Origin: Strigamia acuminata
Lineage: Eukaryota > Arthropoda > Chilopoda > Geophilomorpha > Linotaeniidae
Reading direction: 5' to 3'
Assembly (NCBI GenBank): GCA_949358305.1
Contig: OX442318.1
Location: 7,116,501 to 7,180,500 of the forward strand
Length of the DNA stretch: 64,000 bases
The notes under the pieces were generated by a model that did no database searches, was not told the origin of the DNA, and saw only the letters and a program-made list of their open reading frames with translations. The position numbers and the translations under genes are program-made. Numbering within the stretch: position 1 is the first letter of the stretch; every line of letters starts with the position of its first letter. Positions 43,793 to 55,749 of the stretch are shown here, piece by piece.

Positions 43793-43864
43793 TATTCCGA
43801 AGAGTCGAACATCCCCGTTTGCCGGATAGATGGCTCTACCAATTTAGCTACCCGGGACTCCAAC
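43793..43864 (-). repeat. tRNA-derived sequence (SINE head or tRNA pseudogene)
   Basis: The minus strand contains GGGTAGCTAAATTGGTAGAG, an excellent RNA polymerase III A box, and GATGTTCGACTC, a near B box 36 bases further on. The intervening arm does not fold as a normal anticodon stem and the acceptor stem does not close. It is therefore not a functional tRNA. A T-rich tail follows. Confidence 0.6.
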
Positions 43865-44154
43865 AGAATCACGCACCGAAATGCTCTTTAGGTATTGCGG
43901 GGCCCCAAAACAAAAATCTTTTTTGCCCCTCCCCCTCCCAAAAAAAAAAGTTTAATCATAAAAAATATATCTTTATTTATAATAAATATAAATACATACT
44001 TGTATGCGACAAAGGGGCCCCTGATAGGTGGGGCTCTAAGCAACTGCTTATTTTGCTTATACGTAAATCCTGCCCTGCCACGGGTCCAAAAAATAAATAA
44101 ACGCCCAATTGCAATTTGAAGTTTTACGGTAGTCACTCGAACTTCACATTGTTT

Positions 44155-44285
44155 TTGTAATACTACATGTATGTATTTATTTGTAACGGCGACCCATCTA
44201 TGGACAAAGTTGTAATACTACATGTATGTATTTATTGTAACGGCGACCCATCTATGGACAAAGGGCGGCCGCGGTTGTAATACTA
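44155..44285. repeat. Tandem duplication of a 55-bp unit, third copy interrupted
   Basis: TTGTAATACTACATGTATGT ... CGGCGACCCATCTATGGACA occurs twice. A third copy begins GTTGTAATACTA and is interrupted by the MITE at 44,286. The joint contains GGGCGGCCGCGG. Confidence 0.85.
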
Positions 44286-44460
44286 CAGTCGAAACTCTTT
44301 ATAACAAATCGCAAGAGACCCGAAAAATCAATTCGTGCTATCGAAAATTTTTAAGATAGTGTTCTATGGCCAGCCAACCAAACCGGCCATTTTTACTTTT
44401 TAGGTATTCGTTATATCGATAATTCGTTACATCGCAATTCGTTATAAAGAGTTTCGACTG
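44286..44460. mobile_element. pogo-like MITE with TA target duplication
   Basis: 175 bp with perfect 20-bp TIRs, CAGTCGAAACTCTTTATAAC and its inverse, flanked by TA on both sides, as for Tc1/mariner/pogo elements. It is inserted in the third unit of the preceding tandem repeat. Confidence 0.9.
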
Positions 44461-44464
44461 TATA

Positions 44465-45990
44465 TAGATATTTTCAATGCAGGAACTACGTAGTAAGGTA
44501 TCTAGAAAGTCAATTATAGTACATCACAGTTTATTAAATACTCCGTAATTAAATTACTGTAAATAATCAATTGAATTTCTTGTTATCAGCAGAATCAGCA
44601 GCTATATCATTCATAATAATCAGTTCGAAAAATGAATTTACCGCTCAAGTCAGCAGCGATAAATCTGTCTGATGGCTGCCTCTGGGCCACTCAAGACTTA
44701 TCGAGGGTACTAAATGAGATCGCTAGTGCTTTTGGCTTTTGTTATAGCACTTCCAATATGGCCTATCTTTCTACTTTTATTTATGACACTATTCCACCTT
44801 TTCAACTTTTGCTAAAATAGCTAATTCTCGAAACAAAATACACCCAATTCTGTTTTTACGCGATTTTGATTTAACACGGCCTAGAAAAATAAATTCAATT
44901 CCGTTTTTTACACGATTTCTTTTGATTTAAGACAGTTAAAAAGAATTGTCTTTTTAAAATTTGATTTACCGTATATACTCGTGTACAATGCGAGAAATTT
45001 CGACCCCAAAACGAGGAAGTAGCATTATACACGTAGAACGTACAGTCATGTTCAAAAAAACTGGACCCATACTCTATGCTGGCAATTGAATTTTTGAGTA
45101 ATTTCGTGTTTTGCCACTAGGTGAAACACCAGACATCAACTGATAATTTTTTCTCGTGATTTTGTACGAATTGTTATTTTTTTAAAATGTTAAAATGGTG
45201 TTCCGGCTCGTGAAATTTTCCATTTCGAGCTCCGGTCTCGTCTGAAGTCTTGCGGTTGATTCAGTAACAATTCTTTATAGAGCAGAACTGATTATCTGCA
45301 CCCTATTAATATTTTATTACTTAATGATGCTTAACTAAACAGTTTAATGGCATAATTAACAATTCAATTTCACAGTTCAGTGGACTAATGCTGAAAGAAT
45401 CCAACATTAGTGAAAAATCAACACTCAAAAAATAAATAATTCCTTCTCTCACACAAAGAAATGGTAATCTCCTACTCTACAGAGAAATAAAAGAAAAAGT
45501 TTGAAAAAAAAAATGTAATCTTAAAAATGGTAGAATTCTATGCCAGCATAATAAGTTACTGCTATTTTATTCATGTTTTCTCTACATATTTTATTAAATG
45601 AAAAATGAATCACTAAAAATAGTCCAAAAAATAGATTTTTGGACATCTTGAAGAGAAGCAATACTTAGGAATCACAACTGCAATGCAATATGTTGACATT
45701 GCAATATACATAATTAGGAAAACCACTTGGTTTTGTGTGCTTTTGAATCTTGCATTATTGACAAACTGCTTCATCTAAATGACAAATGTGCTGGTTCAAT
45801 GAATAACATTACTACTAGATATTTGCGTATGGATTTGGTTTATTAAACGATGAACACAAAACCACTCAACTTAATACAGCTTACAGATGTTTATTGTTCC
45901 GTATGGTTCAAAAATATATTTTACAATGTATTGATTTTCACTTAGTGAAGAATCATTCACTTTTGTGGATTCTTCAGATGTACCAGCACG
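44465..45990. other. No gene; transposon-terminus-like motifs
   Basis: ACCGTATATACTCGTGTACA at about 44,968 and TACAGTCATGTTCAAAAAAA at about 45,041 look like DNA-transposon ends, but matching opposite ends were not found. A 62-codon ORF (44,632-44,820) is unsupported. Confidence 0.4.
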
Positions 45991-45997
45991 AGATCGC

Positions 45998-46170
45998 GCA
46001 AGATTTTGCTAGATTTTGTGAGATTTTGTGAGATTTTGCTAGATTTTGTGAGATTTTGCTAGATTTTGTGAGATTTTGTGAGATTTTGCTAGATTTTTTG
46101 AGATTTTGCTAGATTTTGTGAGATTTTGCTAGATTTTGTGAGATTTTGCTACATTTTATGAGATTTTAAC
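45998..46170. repeat. Minisatellite, unit AGATTTTGTG/AGATTTTGCT
   Basis: About sixteen 10-11 bp units, with GTG- and GCT-ending forms loosely alternating into a 22-bp higher-order unit. Confidence 0.95.
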
Positions 46171-46182
46171 TAAATTAAAGAG

Positions 46183-46580
46183 GCATGGTACCAAAAAAAG
46201 AGGTACAGGTATAGTACCACTATAACAAAATTCGGTACTTTTTAAAAAAACTGCGTACCGCTGAATTAATCGACAAAAGTACCACAAAATCTGAAATTCA
46301 GGAATGACTAGTGCAATCAAACTTGGCGAATTGGGACAACAATTGATTAAAAACGCAAATATCTCGACATTCTCGAGAAGGAAAACTCCGATCGTCAAAA
46401 CCTAAACACCAAACGAAAGAGCAAAAAAAACCGCACCAGAAACGTTAATTAAACAACACTACCCACAACTAAAGATTAACATACCGTGTACTGTATTTAA
46501 TTGTACAGTACATAGCCTACAATTTTTTGAGGCTCCTAGTACTATCGGGCCGGATTCATTTGGGCCACCCGGTAGTAAAG
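46183..46580. mobile_element. GGTACAGGTATAGTACC family, copy 1
   Basis: It shares, in order, CAAAAGTACCACAAAATCT, TCAAACTTGGCGAATTGGGA, CACCAAACGAAAGAGCA and CAGAAACGTTAATTAAACA with 58,870-59,760, and its 3' part with 60,140-60,300. Confidence 0.75.
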
Positions 46581-46589
46581 GAAACACAT

Positions 46590-46695
46590 TTCTTAATACA
46601 TTTTACAAAATGTATTACAAAATCCATTCTCGTTAACCCCAATGCATTTCAAAATACAAGTACATTGCAATAAATGCACTAAAGAATGTTTATGC
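46590..46695. mobile_element. ATGTATTTTGAAATGCATTG family member
   Basis: AATACATTTTACAAAATGTA and CCCAATGCATTTCAAAATAC also occur at about 13,985-14,070, 47,275-47,345, 48,700-48,800, 51,810-51,880 and 60,010-60,130. It abuts the preceding element. Confidence 0.65.
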
Positions 46696-47269
46696 TTAAA
46701 TAATATTTTCAACAAGCAATAAAATAACCATCCTCTGCTACCAAATCAAGTCCAAGAGTCAGTAAAGTCACTTTAAACTTCAACACTGAATGCAGCAATC
46801 ATTGTTTTTCTTTCAATTTTGTCAAAAATTAGATCAGTTGAACGATTTCATGTTTATAACGCACCTGATTAGAAACTTTAATAAGTTTGAGCTGCACTTG
46901 TGGGAGCACATTAGAGAGCACATTTCATCCCTGAAGAGAGACAGTGACTAAATTACAGTTGAAGCAAATTTTGATGGAAAAAGTGGTTTTTGGAATGCAA
47001 GTATTGATTTCCAACAGTGCATGGGTAGAAATCGAAACGCCAACTACTGCTCTAAGCATCTTCAAAATGAAGACTTTTAAAACTGGTCATTAAAAACTAA
47101 TCAGACTGGTAATCTAATCGTCACATTTCCGCCCTTTCACTCCGAATCAGATAGTTTGGGTAAGTGTCGCTTTTCATTTTCCTTTTGGAATCTTTTGTGA
47201 GATTCCACACTTATCTGCTAAGACAATTTCGTGAATTACTTAAAAACTTGTGAAATGGTTCAAAACTAC

Positions 47270-47345
47270 ATTGAAATTGTATAGCACACTATTTTGAAAT
47301 GCATTTTGAAATACATTTTTGCGTGCTATTGGTTTGCAAATAAAA
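47270..47345. mobile_element. ATGTATTTTGAAATGCATTG family member
   Basis: TTTTGAAATGCATTTTGAAA then TGCTATTGGTTTGCAAATAA. Confidence 0.55.
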
Positions 47346-47479
47346 ACATGTTTTCTAAAATTTAAAAATCAATTCTTTTCAATTATAGGCCTATTATGAA
47401 ATGCAAATAAAATAAAATACCTAATGCAATGCATTAAATGAAATTTCAACCTCGCAGTCCTATTCCCGTTAAAAGATGA

Positions 47480-47790
47480 AAGGTAAAACTAAAAAAAAAA
47501 AAAAAAAGTATTTCAGGTGGAAAAAGCAGTTTTCAGTGGCAAATATGCACATAACAGATGCAAAAATCCAATTTTTAGGTGCAAATATGTGCACTAAAGC
47601 TAGCAAATGCTCTTTACGTAAGCAAAAAGCCTTTACACGAGCAAAAATGGCCTATTTATGAGACAAAAATGCACTTTTAAAAGCAAAATTACACTCAAGA
47701 CCAATACGTACATTAAAAATACAAAAGTTGCAATTTTTAAGCCGCAAAATACTGCTTTAAATCCACAAAAAATCCCCTTCCAGTCTGATA
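47480..47790. repeat. Degenerate GCAAAAATGCACTTTTAAA periodicity
   Basis: Loosely spaced GCAAAAAT/GCAAATAT motifs about 20 bp apart, resembling an old, eroded minisatellite. The 61-codon ORF across it is a by-product. Confidence 0.5.
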
Positions 47791-47794
47791 ATCT

Positions 47795-48695
47795 CTAAGA
47801 GACACATCGAGCATCACCAGCATCAGCCCGGCAGCACGAGGAGCAAAATCCTCGTAATTAATTAAACACCAGCATCACCAACCATTAATTAAAAAGGTGG
47901 CAGCAAAAATATATCCCTCATTTATTTCCCGTATATAAAGAAACGTGCCTTGATGATAAGGTTACTACTCAAGATAAATGACTATTGTCTCTTGTAGCAC
48001 ACGATAAATGCCTCCGCAGTGCCCGTCTTGAGCCCCAGGTGGCTGAGGACCGCACTGTGAATTGTAGTTGGAGCCAACAACAACAAGTCTAGCGCGATGT
48101 CGGGCAAATAAAATAACGGAAAGCGAAAAAGAAAAAAAACATATGGGAAGATGGATGAGACAGGGGCTGCAGCTAGTGTGATTTGCAATCGTTGCACGAC
48201 AACTGCCCTAAAATAACTACAACTTTCTCGCGAAGTGTGTGTTTAATTTACAGCATTCTTGGCGTGGAGGAAAAGAGGAGAAATAAGAAAGAAAGAAAAA
48301 TATTCGTGGGAGAAGAAGAAAAATGTCGATTTGTTTTCTGCTGATGGACACATCGATTTTGCCATCAAACAAGGGAGAAATTATCGATAAAGTAAAGCGA
48401 AGAGACGGCTAATGAAGTCGACGAGGGGCGAAAACTCATCATCTACATTTATCCGGTTAATTGGAATCCATTTCCACTGTCTGGGGAATTGCGTTAAAAT
48501 CATCGGGCATTGTGCAAAAATCGACTTTTATCGCAAGCATTTCTTATATTTACAGAAAACGCACGCCCATGTGGTTCAAAAATATATGTTAGAAAATACT
48601 GCTTTTTGATTAATGGATTCCAAAATGCATGGAATTTCGTGCAATTAAGTATATTATTTGAAGTATAAATAACGCATTTGAAAATGGATCCATAA
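47795..48695. other. No gene recognised
   Basis: Short ORFs on both strands without domains. Confidence 0.5.
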
Positions 48696-48699
48696 TGGG

Positions 48700-48800
48700 A
48701 ACGTATTTTACAATACATTTTACAAGATTTGTTATCATTTGCAAACCAATGGCATGCAGAAATGTATTACAAAATGCATTTTTGCGAAACCCAATACATT
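48700..48800. mobile_element. ATGTATTTTGAAATGCATTG family member
   Basis: ACAATACATTTTACAAGATT, ATTTGCAAACCAATGGCATG and ACAAAATGCATTTTTGCGAA. It lies directly next to the following element. Confidence 0.6.
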
Positions 48801-48824
48801 GTATAATTTCTAAAACTATGTTCA

Positions 48825-49250
48825 GTTGTGTTCACACTGGGGACGATGCAACGCAATGCAAGAAAAAATTAGTCAAATGCAACGCAGAGTCTGTTCACAC
48901 TGTAGGGCACGTGTGAACAGAGCTGGAACAATTGATGTTGCGTCTGACCAATCAGATGGTTTCAATGAAACCTGGAATCGGATCTAGTTCTAGAACTAGT
49001 TACAGAATACAAAAATGGCGGCCTGTTTGCATGTGGCATAGTCTCCCCAACCAGACGTGAATTGACGAGAGTTGAAGTCGATCGTGATTGGATGGCCGCA
49101 AGACCTTTTCTTCCGTTGCGTCGCTTACTTCAACTTGGAGTTGAAGCAGGAATTGGCGTCAACGTCAAGAATTTGTGGACACAAGCAGCTTGCGTTGCAT
49201 AAGTTTTCTTGCGTTGCGTCTAGTGTGAACCAAGTGTGAACCTAGCTTAA
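48825..49250. mobile_element. MITE with TGTTCACACT termini and ACGCAACGCAAGAAAA subtermini
   Basis: Left TGTGTTCACACTGGGGACGA then TGCAACGCAATGCAAGAAAA; right TTTTCTTGCGTTGCGTC then TAGTGTGAACC. Imperfect inverted ends of about 40 bp; about 425 bp long; no ORF. Confidence 0.75.
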
Positions 49251-49254
49251 AAGA

Positions 49255-51288
49255 GGAAAGACTTTTGCAGCATCAAAAAACAGAACCTCACTGGTTGAAA
49301 TCAAGTCTTTTACTGATTAAACAATACATAAAATAATTAATAGTGGTAAAACTGACCACAAGGATAAAAAAAGCATAAAATAATACGTATTTAAGAAGCC
49401 CTGGTCTAAACCCTGCCCCCAAATTTCTGTTTAGAAAAAACAAAATGGCTCCAACTCCATGTTTCCTGCCCCATTGAAGAAACTAAACAAACCATTCTTA
49501 GTTTCTCAATATCCAAGCCTCTGCCACAGCAGCCAGAAAAAAACTTCACTTTTATTTCAAGAATTTACTTCTGGAGAAGCAGGATTGAATGCAGCTATTG
49601 TCTGCGATACAATGGGCACTAAATTGAGTTATTGAGACAATTAGAAGTCTAAAAATAGAATGCATTACTTGCCAAATGCAGGAAAGCAATTCAGTGGAAA
49701 CTTGAAGACAATGCTTCTTGCTTTAGCTCGATGTATATGGTAATGTGAAGTTTATGTCTTCAGATACTACAGCATAAATTTCTCTACATACATGAGGGCC
49801 TACTGTATATAGTCACCCATCAGTTTAATCTATCGGATCTCCAGAGATCTTTTCTCTTTAGTCTTTATCAAGAGTCAGCTAGTTCCAGTATTGCTAAGGA
49901 GTGTGAAAATCATGCCACAAGCTCATGATAGAAATTCTAAACATCAAAAGTTACCACTAATTCCAGAGACGGAAACACGAACAAGCAATACCAATCACCC
50001 AACTTAACTTAGAAATGCAAGACAGCTGCGAGTTCATTTCAACCACAAATGCAATTTGTTATTCTACACTAATGATAAAATAAATGTAAAACCACAGATT
50101 TGTCAAATACCTCTTACATTAGACCACAATACTATCCAGAATCTCTCAAGAATACAAGCCATAATCTTTTAAAAGACATGGAAAAAAAAAATCAAAGAAA
50201 TCCACCGGTTTCACCTTGCAAATCCCTTGAAATCTCCTGCCAAACCATGTGCCTAACTTGCATCAAGCAATGTTTGCTGCAAGCAGTGAAAAGGTTCAAG
50301 GTTGTGTCCTCAAGATCATGATTTGCATGGCCCAATAACCCTTATGGGCATTCAGCCTAAGCGGTCATGACCGTGCTAAGCAAGGCAATCCCAAATCTTA
50401 GGAAAATCAAAAGCGTGATGTGGAAATTAGATGTCCATCTTGTATAGACAAGATGGAATGGATTTATGGAACCCACGCTTTTGACATAGTCAGCTTATGT
50501 TGCATAGTTATTCTGCCAGACACATTTTCGTGGACAGCATGCTTTCGCAAATTGGGATGCTGTTGGAATAAACAAAGATAAAAATCATAATATTGACTTA
50601 TTTTTTAATACAAAAATTAAAGGAAATCAAAATCAATACAGAAATAAAGTTTTAGCGGCAAAAATTCATATTTTCATGGTGACACAATTTTGTGGACACC
50701 CAAGACACAATTTTGCGGACACCTAAAAACGTCGCCAAAAACAGTGATCAGAAAGAAGGCATTTCTTAATGATTGATTTTCCAATCGCATAAACTATAGA
50801 GGCAGACGGTTACAAATTAGAAGCACACATACATCACTTGTTAATGTATAAAAAATCAATTCGCGCATTATTGGTCACACATCGAATAATAACCTTTGGC
50901 TCAGAGGTTAGAGGATAAACTATTGCTGAGAGTTGAAAGTGAAGCAGAGCCTATTGGAGCTGAGTGCAGTCGACATAGTAAGCTTGGGGTTTGCACATAG
51001 CATGTTAAAGGACCCTTGTTGGAAATAAAGTTCAGATATGTATAGTTTGCCTGCATGAAGCCCCTGCTTGCAACTCTCCAGCTAAAACCTAAACCATGTC
51101 AGAATGAGAGCCAATAAAAATACTTCTAAAAAATTTAAAAATTCCAAACTGCCAAACTAAAGTTTACTTTCATTCCTCTTGTGAAAAAGAGTACTAAACA
51201 ACATTTCTGTTCAACAAAATGACTGTATTTATATACAGTGTAACCATATGATTAAAAAATATATTTTACAAATATCGGATTTTATCGA
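49255..51288. other. No gene recognised
   Basis: AT-rich. The 73-codon ORF at 50,100 lacks any domain. GACACAATTTTG-CGGACACC-like phrases repeat at 50,680-50,720. Confidence 0.45.
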
Positions 51289-51292
51289 TTAA

Positions 51293-51757
51293 CCCTTGGA
51301 GGCATAAGGCTATACGGATTTAGGGACAAGCTCTTTCTTGAATAGGAAATTTTTTTTTCTATCCATTTTTTTTCGCTGAAAATTTGTGACTTTGTTTATC
51401 TGATAACAAAGTAAATCTCAAGTGAAATTTGTATTGATTCATCATTTATTTAATTAGTTATTCTTCTTGCAAAATTGGTGCCCCTTAAAACTCCAGCAAA
51501 AATTTTAAACAGGCTTTGCTGCTTTAGTAAAGAGCGCTTCAGTTAACAGCCTTTTTGCATTTACTGGTAGTGTTTAAAACCACCACCAGATGGTTCAAAG
51601 TTCATTATTATTGCATTAACATATTGCGCCCTCTATAAATTTAGTAAAGAACTACAAAAAACCTAAACAGCGCTTCAACTAACTGACCTGAAAATTGTCC
51701 CAAAATCCGTAATGGCTTATACCAGAACGGCACATTTTAGCCTTATGCCTCCAAGGG
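51293..51757. mobile_element. piggyBac-like MITE with TTAA target duplication
   Basis: 465 bp with perfect 20-bp TIRs (CCCTTGGAGGCATAAGGCTA and inverse), flanked by TTAA at 51,289-51,292 and 51,758-51,761. The host sequence TTTTATCGATTAA|GAGCTGCG...CTCTTATTCAAAAC exists uninterrupted at about 53,180-53,215, serving as a paralogous empty site. Confidence 0.9.
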
Positions 51758-51804
51758 TTAAGAGCTGCGACTCTTATTCAAAACTGCCATTTTGATTCTC
51801 TTGA

Positions 51805-51880
51805 TTCTCTTGAAACCCAATGCATTTCAAAATACATTGCAATATAATTTCAATTTATTTTTGAACCATATGGGTATTTT
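51805..51880. mobile_element. ATGTATTTTGAAATGCATTG family member
   Basis: AAACCCAATGCATTTCAAAA then ACATTGCAATATAATTTCAA and TTGAACCATATGGGT. Confidence 0.55.
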
Positions 51881-52459
51881 AACCAGGTTCTTAGTTAATG
51901 AATACCTTCTGTTATCAACTGTCTAATTTATGGTTTCTTTATTTGCCTCAACTCTAGACAATAACCAGCCTTTGTTAAATGCTAAAATAAGTCACACCCA
52001 AAAAAAAACAAAGGAAAGAAATGCTTTAGCAAAAAAAAGTGGTGCAATGGGACCATTACCCAGTATTTATTTCAGTAATTGCCTTACATGTCTCTTTTTC
52101 AAACCGAGTCAATATACTACTTCAATCTGGTGCTGTGATAAGTCACCAAATAAAAAATCTAGCAAAGGAATTCAAGATAAAACTGGTCACTTGGGGGGAA
52201 AAAAAGTGCTATTGTGTCAGTTTTTTAAAAAATCACATTGATACTGATGCCAAGATTCAAATTCAATGATATCATGGCAATATTTAAACTGAAAAAAGAA
52301 TGATTTCTTCGATGTAATTCAATGTTTAAAAATGATTCACATTACTGTCTACCTCCATTAAACAAAACGAAATGAAGCTTTCCCTTCAATTTTCCATGAG
52401 TTTTTCAATTTTCTTCAAGTTTACAAAAGTTTCTCATCTTTCCTCAACTCGATCAGCAG

Positions 52460-52682
52460 CCTGAAGTGAACAATTATCCTGATAATACCACTTGTCTCAT
52501 CTTGACCAATGAAAAGTGGCCTCAAAGAAAAATTATCCTGATAATTTTTCTGGGTCTCAAACCTGACAAGTGCAAAAAAAATTATCGGGGTAATTTTTAA
52601 GCATGAGTGGTATTCAGTAAGATAACACCACGAGTTGGTTCTAAACCCTGAAAAAATTATCAGGATATCTTTTTTCACAGGC
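52460..52682. mobile_element. Short inverted-repeat element (AATTATCCTGATAAT)
   Basis: CTGAAGTGAACAATTATCCT at the left and TTATCAGGATATCTTTTTTC-ACAGG at the right are inverted. Two further AAAATTATCnnGnTAATTTTT palindromes lie inside. Confidence 0.55.
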
Positions 52683-52740
52683 TAGATGTTTGATCAAAAT
52701 CAACGCTTACCCATTGGCCCAGAACTGACAAGTATATCAA

Positions 52741-53152
52741 GTTGCACTCAAAAAGGCACCTCACAATGTGTACTCCCATTGGTCGAGCCAGTTTACTGGT
52801 GTAGTGATCCGGAAAAGTAGACCCAAACACCAGAATTGCATTACAATGTACAGACATTGCAATCGATTGCCTAGGCAACAGCCTAAAATTCAAACTTCCA
52901 GACGATGTAAGCAATAAACACAACAAACATGAGTTTGACATTTTTTAATGTGTAAAACTTCATTTTAATGATGGAAATAACATTTTTTATTAAATAAAAT
53001 CCAAATAACATTAACTAAACTAGTCATAACAATCACAACAATAAATAAAAAACAAAACTACTTCTCCTAGTAGTAGCATACAGTCTGGAGTTTGTAGTAA
53101 ACTGGCTCGACCAATGGGAGTAAACCTTGTAAAGTGCCTTTTTGAGTGCAAC
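52741..53152. mobile_element. MITE with long terminal inverted repeats (about 57 bp)
   Basis: GTTGCACTCAAAAAGGCACC ... TGGTCGAGCCAGTTTACT at the left is inverted almost exactly at 53,095-53,152. GTATA occurs on both flanks three to five bases out. 412 bp, no ORF. Confidence 0.85.
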
Positions 53153-53164
53153 TCGAGTATAGTG

Positions 53165-53215
53165 TTATCAAATACCGTATTTTATCGATTAAGATCCGCG
53201 GCTCTTATTCAAAAC
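53165..53215. repeat. TATTTTATCGATTAAGATCC repeat (empty piggyBac site)
   Basis: ATTTTATCGATTAAGATCCG-CGGCTCTTATTCAAAAC is the uninterrupted paralogue of the sequence split by the element at 51,293-51,757. Confidence 0.75.
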
Positions 53216-53235
53216 AGGAATCTCCGTCGTTTCTC

Positions 53236-53345
53236 ATCCTTGTCTGAATAAGATACTGTTTCTACGGCAAGAACATCTGCCACCCACCTCCAACTGAGTT
53301 TTCTGTGTTTTCCCAGCTCTCGACGCAAATGCAAGGTTGGGTTCT
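53236..53345 (+). mobile_element. 5S-derived SINE family, copy 3 (body only)
   Basis: TTCTCATCCTTGTCTGAATAAG, TGTTTCTACGGCAAGAACATC, CTCCAACTGAGTTTTCTGTG and CAAGGTTGG align in order with the body of copy 1 (13,541-13,646). The 5S head is absent. Confidence 0.5.
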
Positions 53346-55265
53346 TAAGAAAGTCATCCCACAGATCACGACTCGCACGACCTAAATCCCCACTCAAGTA
53401 TTCTACTTACACAGCCATGACCATGCGAAGTGTCACACTACTTATACTTACATCCCTCGTGCTAAAATAAATTATCGATAACTTTTTCTGCAGTTGTAGT
53501 TTGATAATTTTTCTCGCTCTGTAACTAGACTGCTTTAATTAAACCCCATCTTTACTTGTCAATACAGTAGCTGCATTCAAAAACTAAAATATTTTGTGTT
53601 TTACTTCAATTTTAAACCAAAAATGACGTCATTTGTTCACATGAAAGAACGATGCTTTTTCAATCATATCTTTTTTGTTTTTTGAAATTTTTAAAAATTA
53701 TTTACGTTTTCTGAAAGACCATGAGCTATTTGTGTTAGAATTTAAAATATTTGCTTTCTAAGAAATCATTATAAATCTTTTTTTTTGCCAATTAAAGATA
53801 CTACCACAAACATGTGAACAATTTTTTGAGTCACTGTACAAACATTCAAGTTACGAACTTTCAGAGATGTTGAAATGTCAAACATCTCAGGCAATGTTGT
53901 CAATCCGACCCCATTGGTCATATTGACCCGTTTTGTCCTAAAAACGTTAAATTGTTATTTGTAGGGTTAGGATAAATGCATAGGAATTATTTTTATTCAA
54001 TAAGATCCGAAATTGGCTATAAATGCATATTTTCCAAAAATCAGAAATAAATGCATAAATTGCCATTTTTCCGGAAAAAACCGGCGATTTGTGTCTACGT
54101 AACATGTTCGTATCAATTTATGCCTTTTTTGGGTATACAAGATACAAACTTTAAATTTTTCGGCAGTTAGTTCGCACGTTTAGCGTCAGCACTGCATACC
54201 CGCTGTTGTACTTTTCAAAGTAAGATTGAAAATATTTTCTTTAATTAAAATTAACAATTTTTCCACCGATGCCGGACTTACGAACAACTTGCAAACCCAT
54301 TCTCAAAACAGAACTCGTTCGTGTGTAGAAGACTTACCGTACCCTAATTTCCAAATTATAAAACGCAAATGATCAAACTGCAATTCCCTTTTAAAAAAAT
54401 ATAAATATTATTTCACCGCACGATTAACGTTCAATAATTTTTCTCTTCCACTTGACAATTTCAAGCTTTCAAAGCTCGAAATGATACATGGTCATGGTCC
54501 AAATTCACCACATACATCCAGGAAAGGATTCGAGTAAACCAAGCTTAAAATCGAATGGGGCAGGCAAAGTACCGAATATAGCGTAATACGAGCGCCATTT
54601 CACCGATCGTGCGCATTCAAGTGTTTTGTTTGCTTGTCCTCGTGAATAATTCAGGGCCATGTGTTAAGGGCTTTGTGGTGGCGCCCACCGAGTCACTTTT
54701 AGTGTCTATCTTCGCCAGCAGTTATTCACAAACGATGATCTTTTAATGTTAGCGGACGAAAAGAAATCGGTTTTTCTCCAAACTCCATTTGGTTTTGTCT
54801 AGTGGCGACATAAAAACCTTCTTCGAGGCTTGTGGCTTGTCCGTGTTATTTCTATGGGAAGAATTTATTTTTCTTGTTAGAAGTTTTATGGGAGAAATGT
54901 GAACATTTCCTGCATGTTTTTTTGTGTTTTCGAGTTTAATTTGAGATGATCTTTGTGGGTTGGATTTAGTTTTGTCAATAGAGGTGGTCTTTTACTCTTT
55001 TGTACTCAGAACCGGAACAGACGAGCATGGTCACAACAGATGTTGGGGTAGGATAGGTTAGGTGTACTTATCGAAGGAGGGGTTGGAGGAAATCGGGTGG
55101 AAAGACACTTGAAAGAATAGTTCCAACAGTGCCGGTTGACTGGCGATTTGCCACGATAACAGGAAAGGTGGTTGATTGATGCGAGACGGGGCGATTTGGA
55201 CTTGGGATAGTGCGGATTATTCTTTTGTTATTTTAAATTTTAAATTGATTTTTTTTTTATCTAGA
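53345..55265. other. No gene recognised
   Basis: 53,568-53,632 is the second copy of the 42,168 repeat. 54,560-54,740 is CpG-containing and less AT-rich, possibly a promoter or UTR, but no exon can be supported. Confidence 0.4.
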
Positions 55266-55267
55266 CA

Positions 55268-55745
55268 GATGAAAATACAAATATGGAAAAAATTGGAATT
55301 TTTTTCATACGAAAATGGAAAAATTTGGAATTTTTTTCATTCAAAAATGGAAAAATTTGTAATATTTTTCATACAAAAATTGAAAAATTTGGAATTTTTT
55401 CATCCAAAAATTGAAAATATGGAAATTTATTTCATCCAAAAATTAAAAAATTGAAATTTTTAATCAAATGGAAAAAAAAGAATTTATAATCAAAATATAG
55501 AAAAAACCGGTGATTTTTAATCTAATTATGGAAAAATTGAAAAAATTTCATTCAATTATGGAAAAATTTGATTTAATTACGGAAAAATTGAAAAAATTTC
55601 ATCCAATTATGGAAAAATTTGAAAATTTTGATCTAATTATGGAAAATTTTGAAAATTTTGATCTAATTATGGAAAAATTTGAAAATTTTGATCTAATTAT
55701 GGAAAAATTGAAAATTTGTCATCTAATTTAAAAAAAAATTAAAAA
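55268..55745. repeat. Minisatellite, units ATGGAAAAATTTGGAATTTT and AATTATGGAAAAATTTGAAA
   Basis: Two sub-blocks: an irregular 20-27 bp unit (55,268-55,450) and a regular 27-30 bp unit ending TTTTGATCTAATTATGG (55,530-55,730). The ORFs through it are repetitive by-products. Confidence 0.95.
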
Positions 55746-55749
55746 ATTT

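Noticed and set aside
43888-44136. ORFs around the T-rich, GGGGCCCC-flanked stretch
   Set aside because: Low-complexity and repeat-related sequence shared in style with 13,660 and 32,050.
55176-55731. ORFs rich in MEKFENFDLI repeats
   Set aside because: By-products of the 27-30 bp minisatellite.
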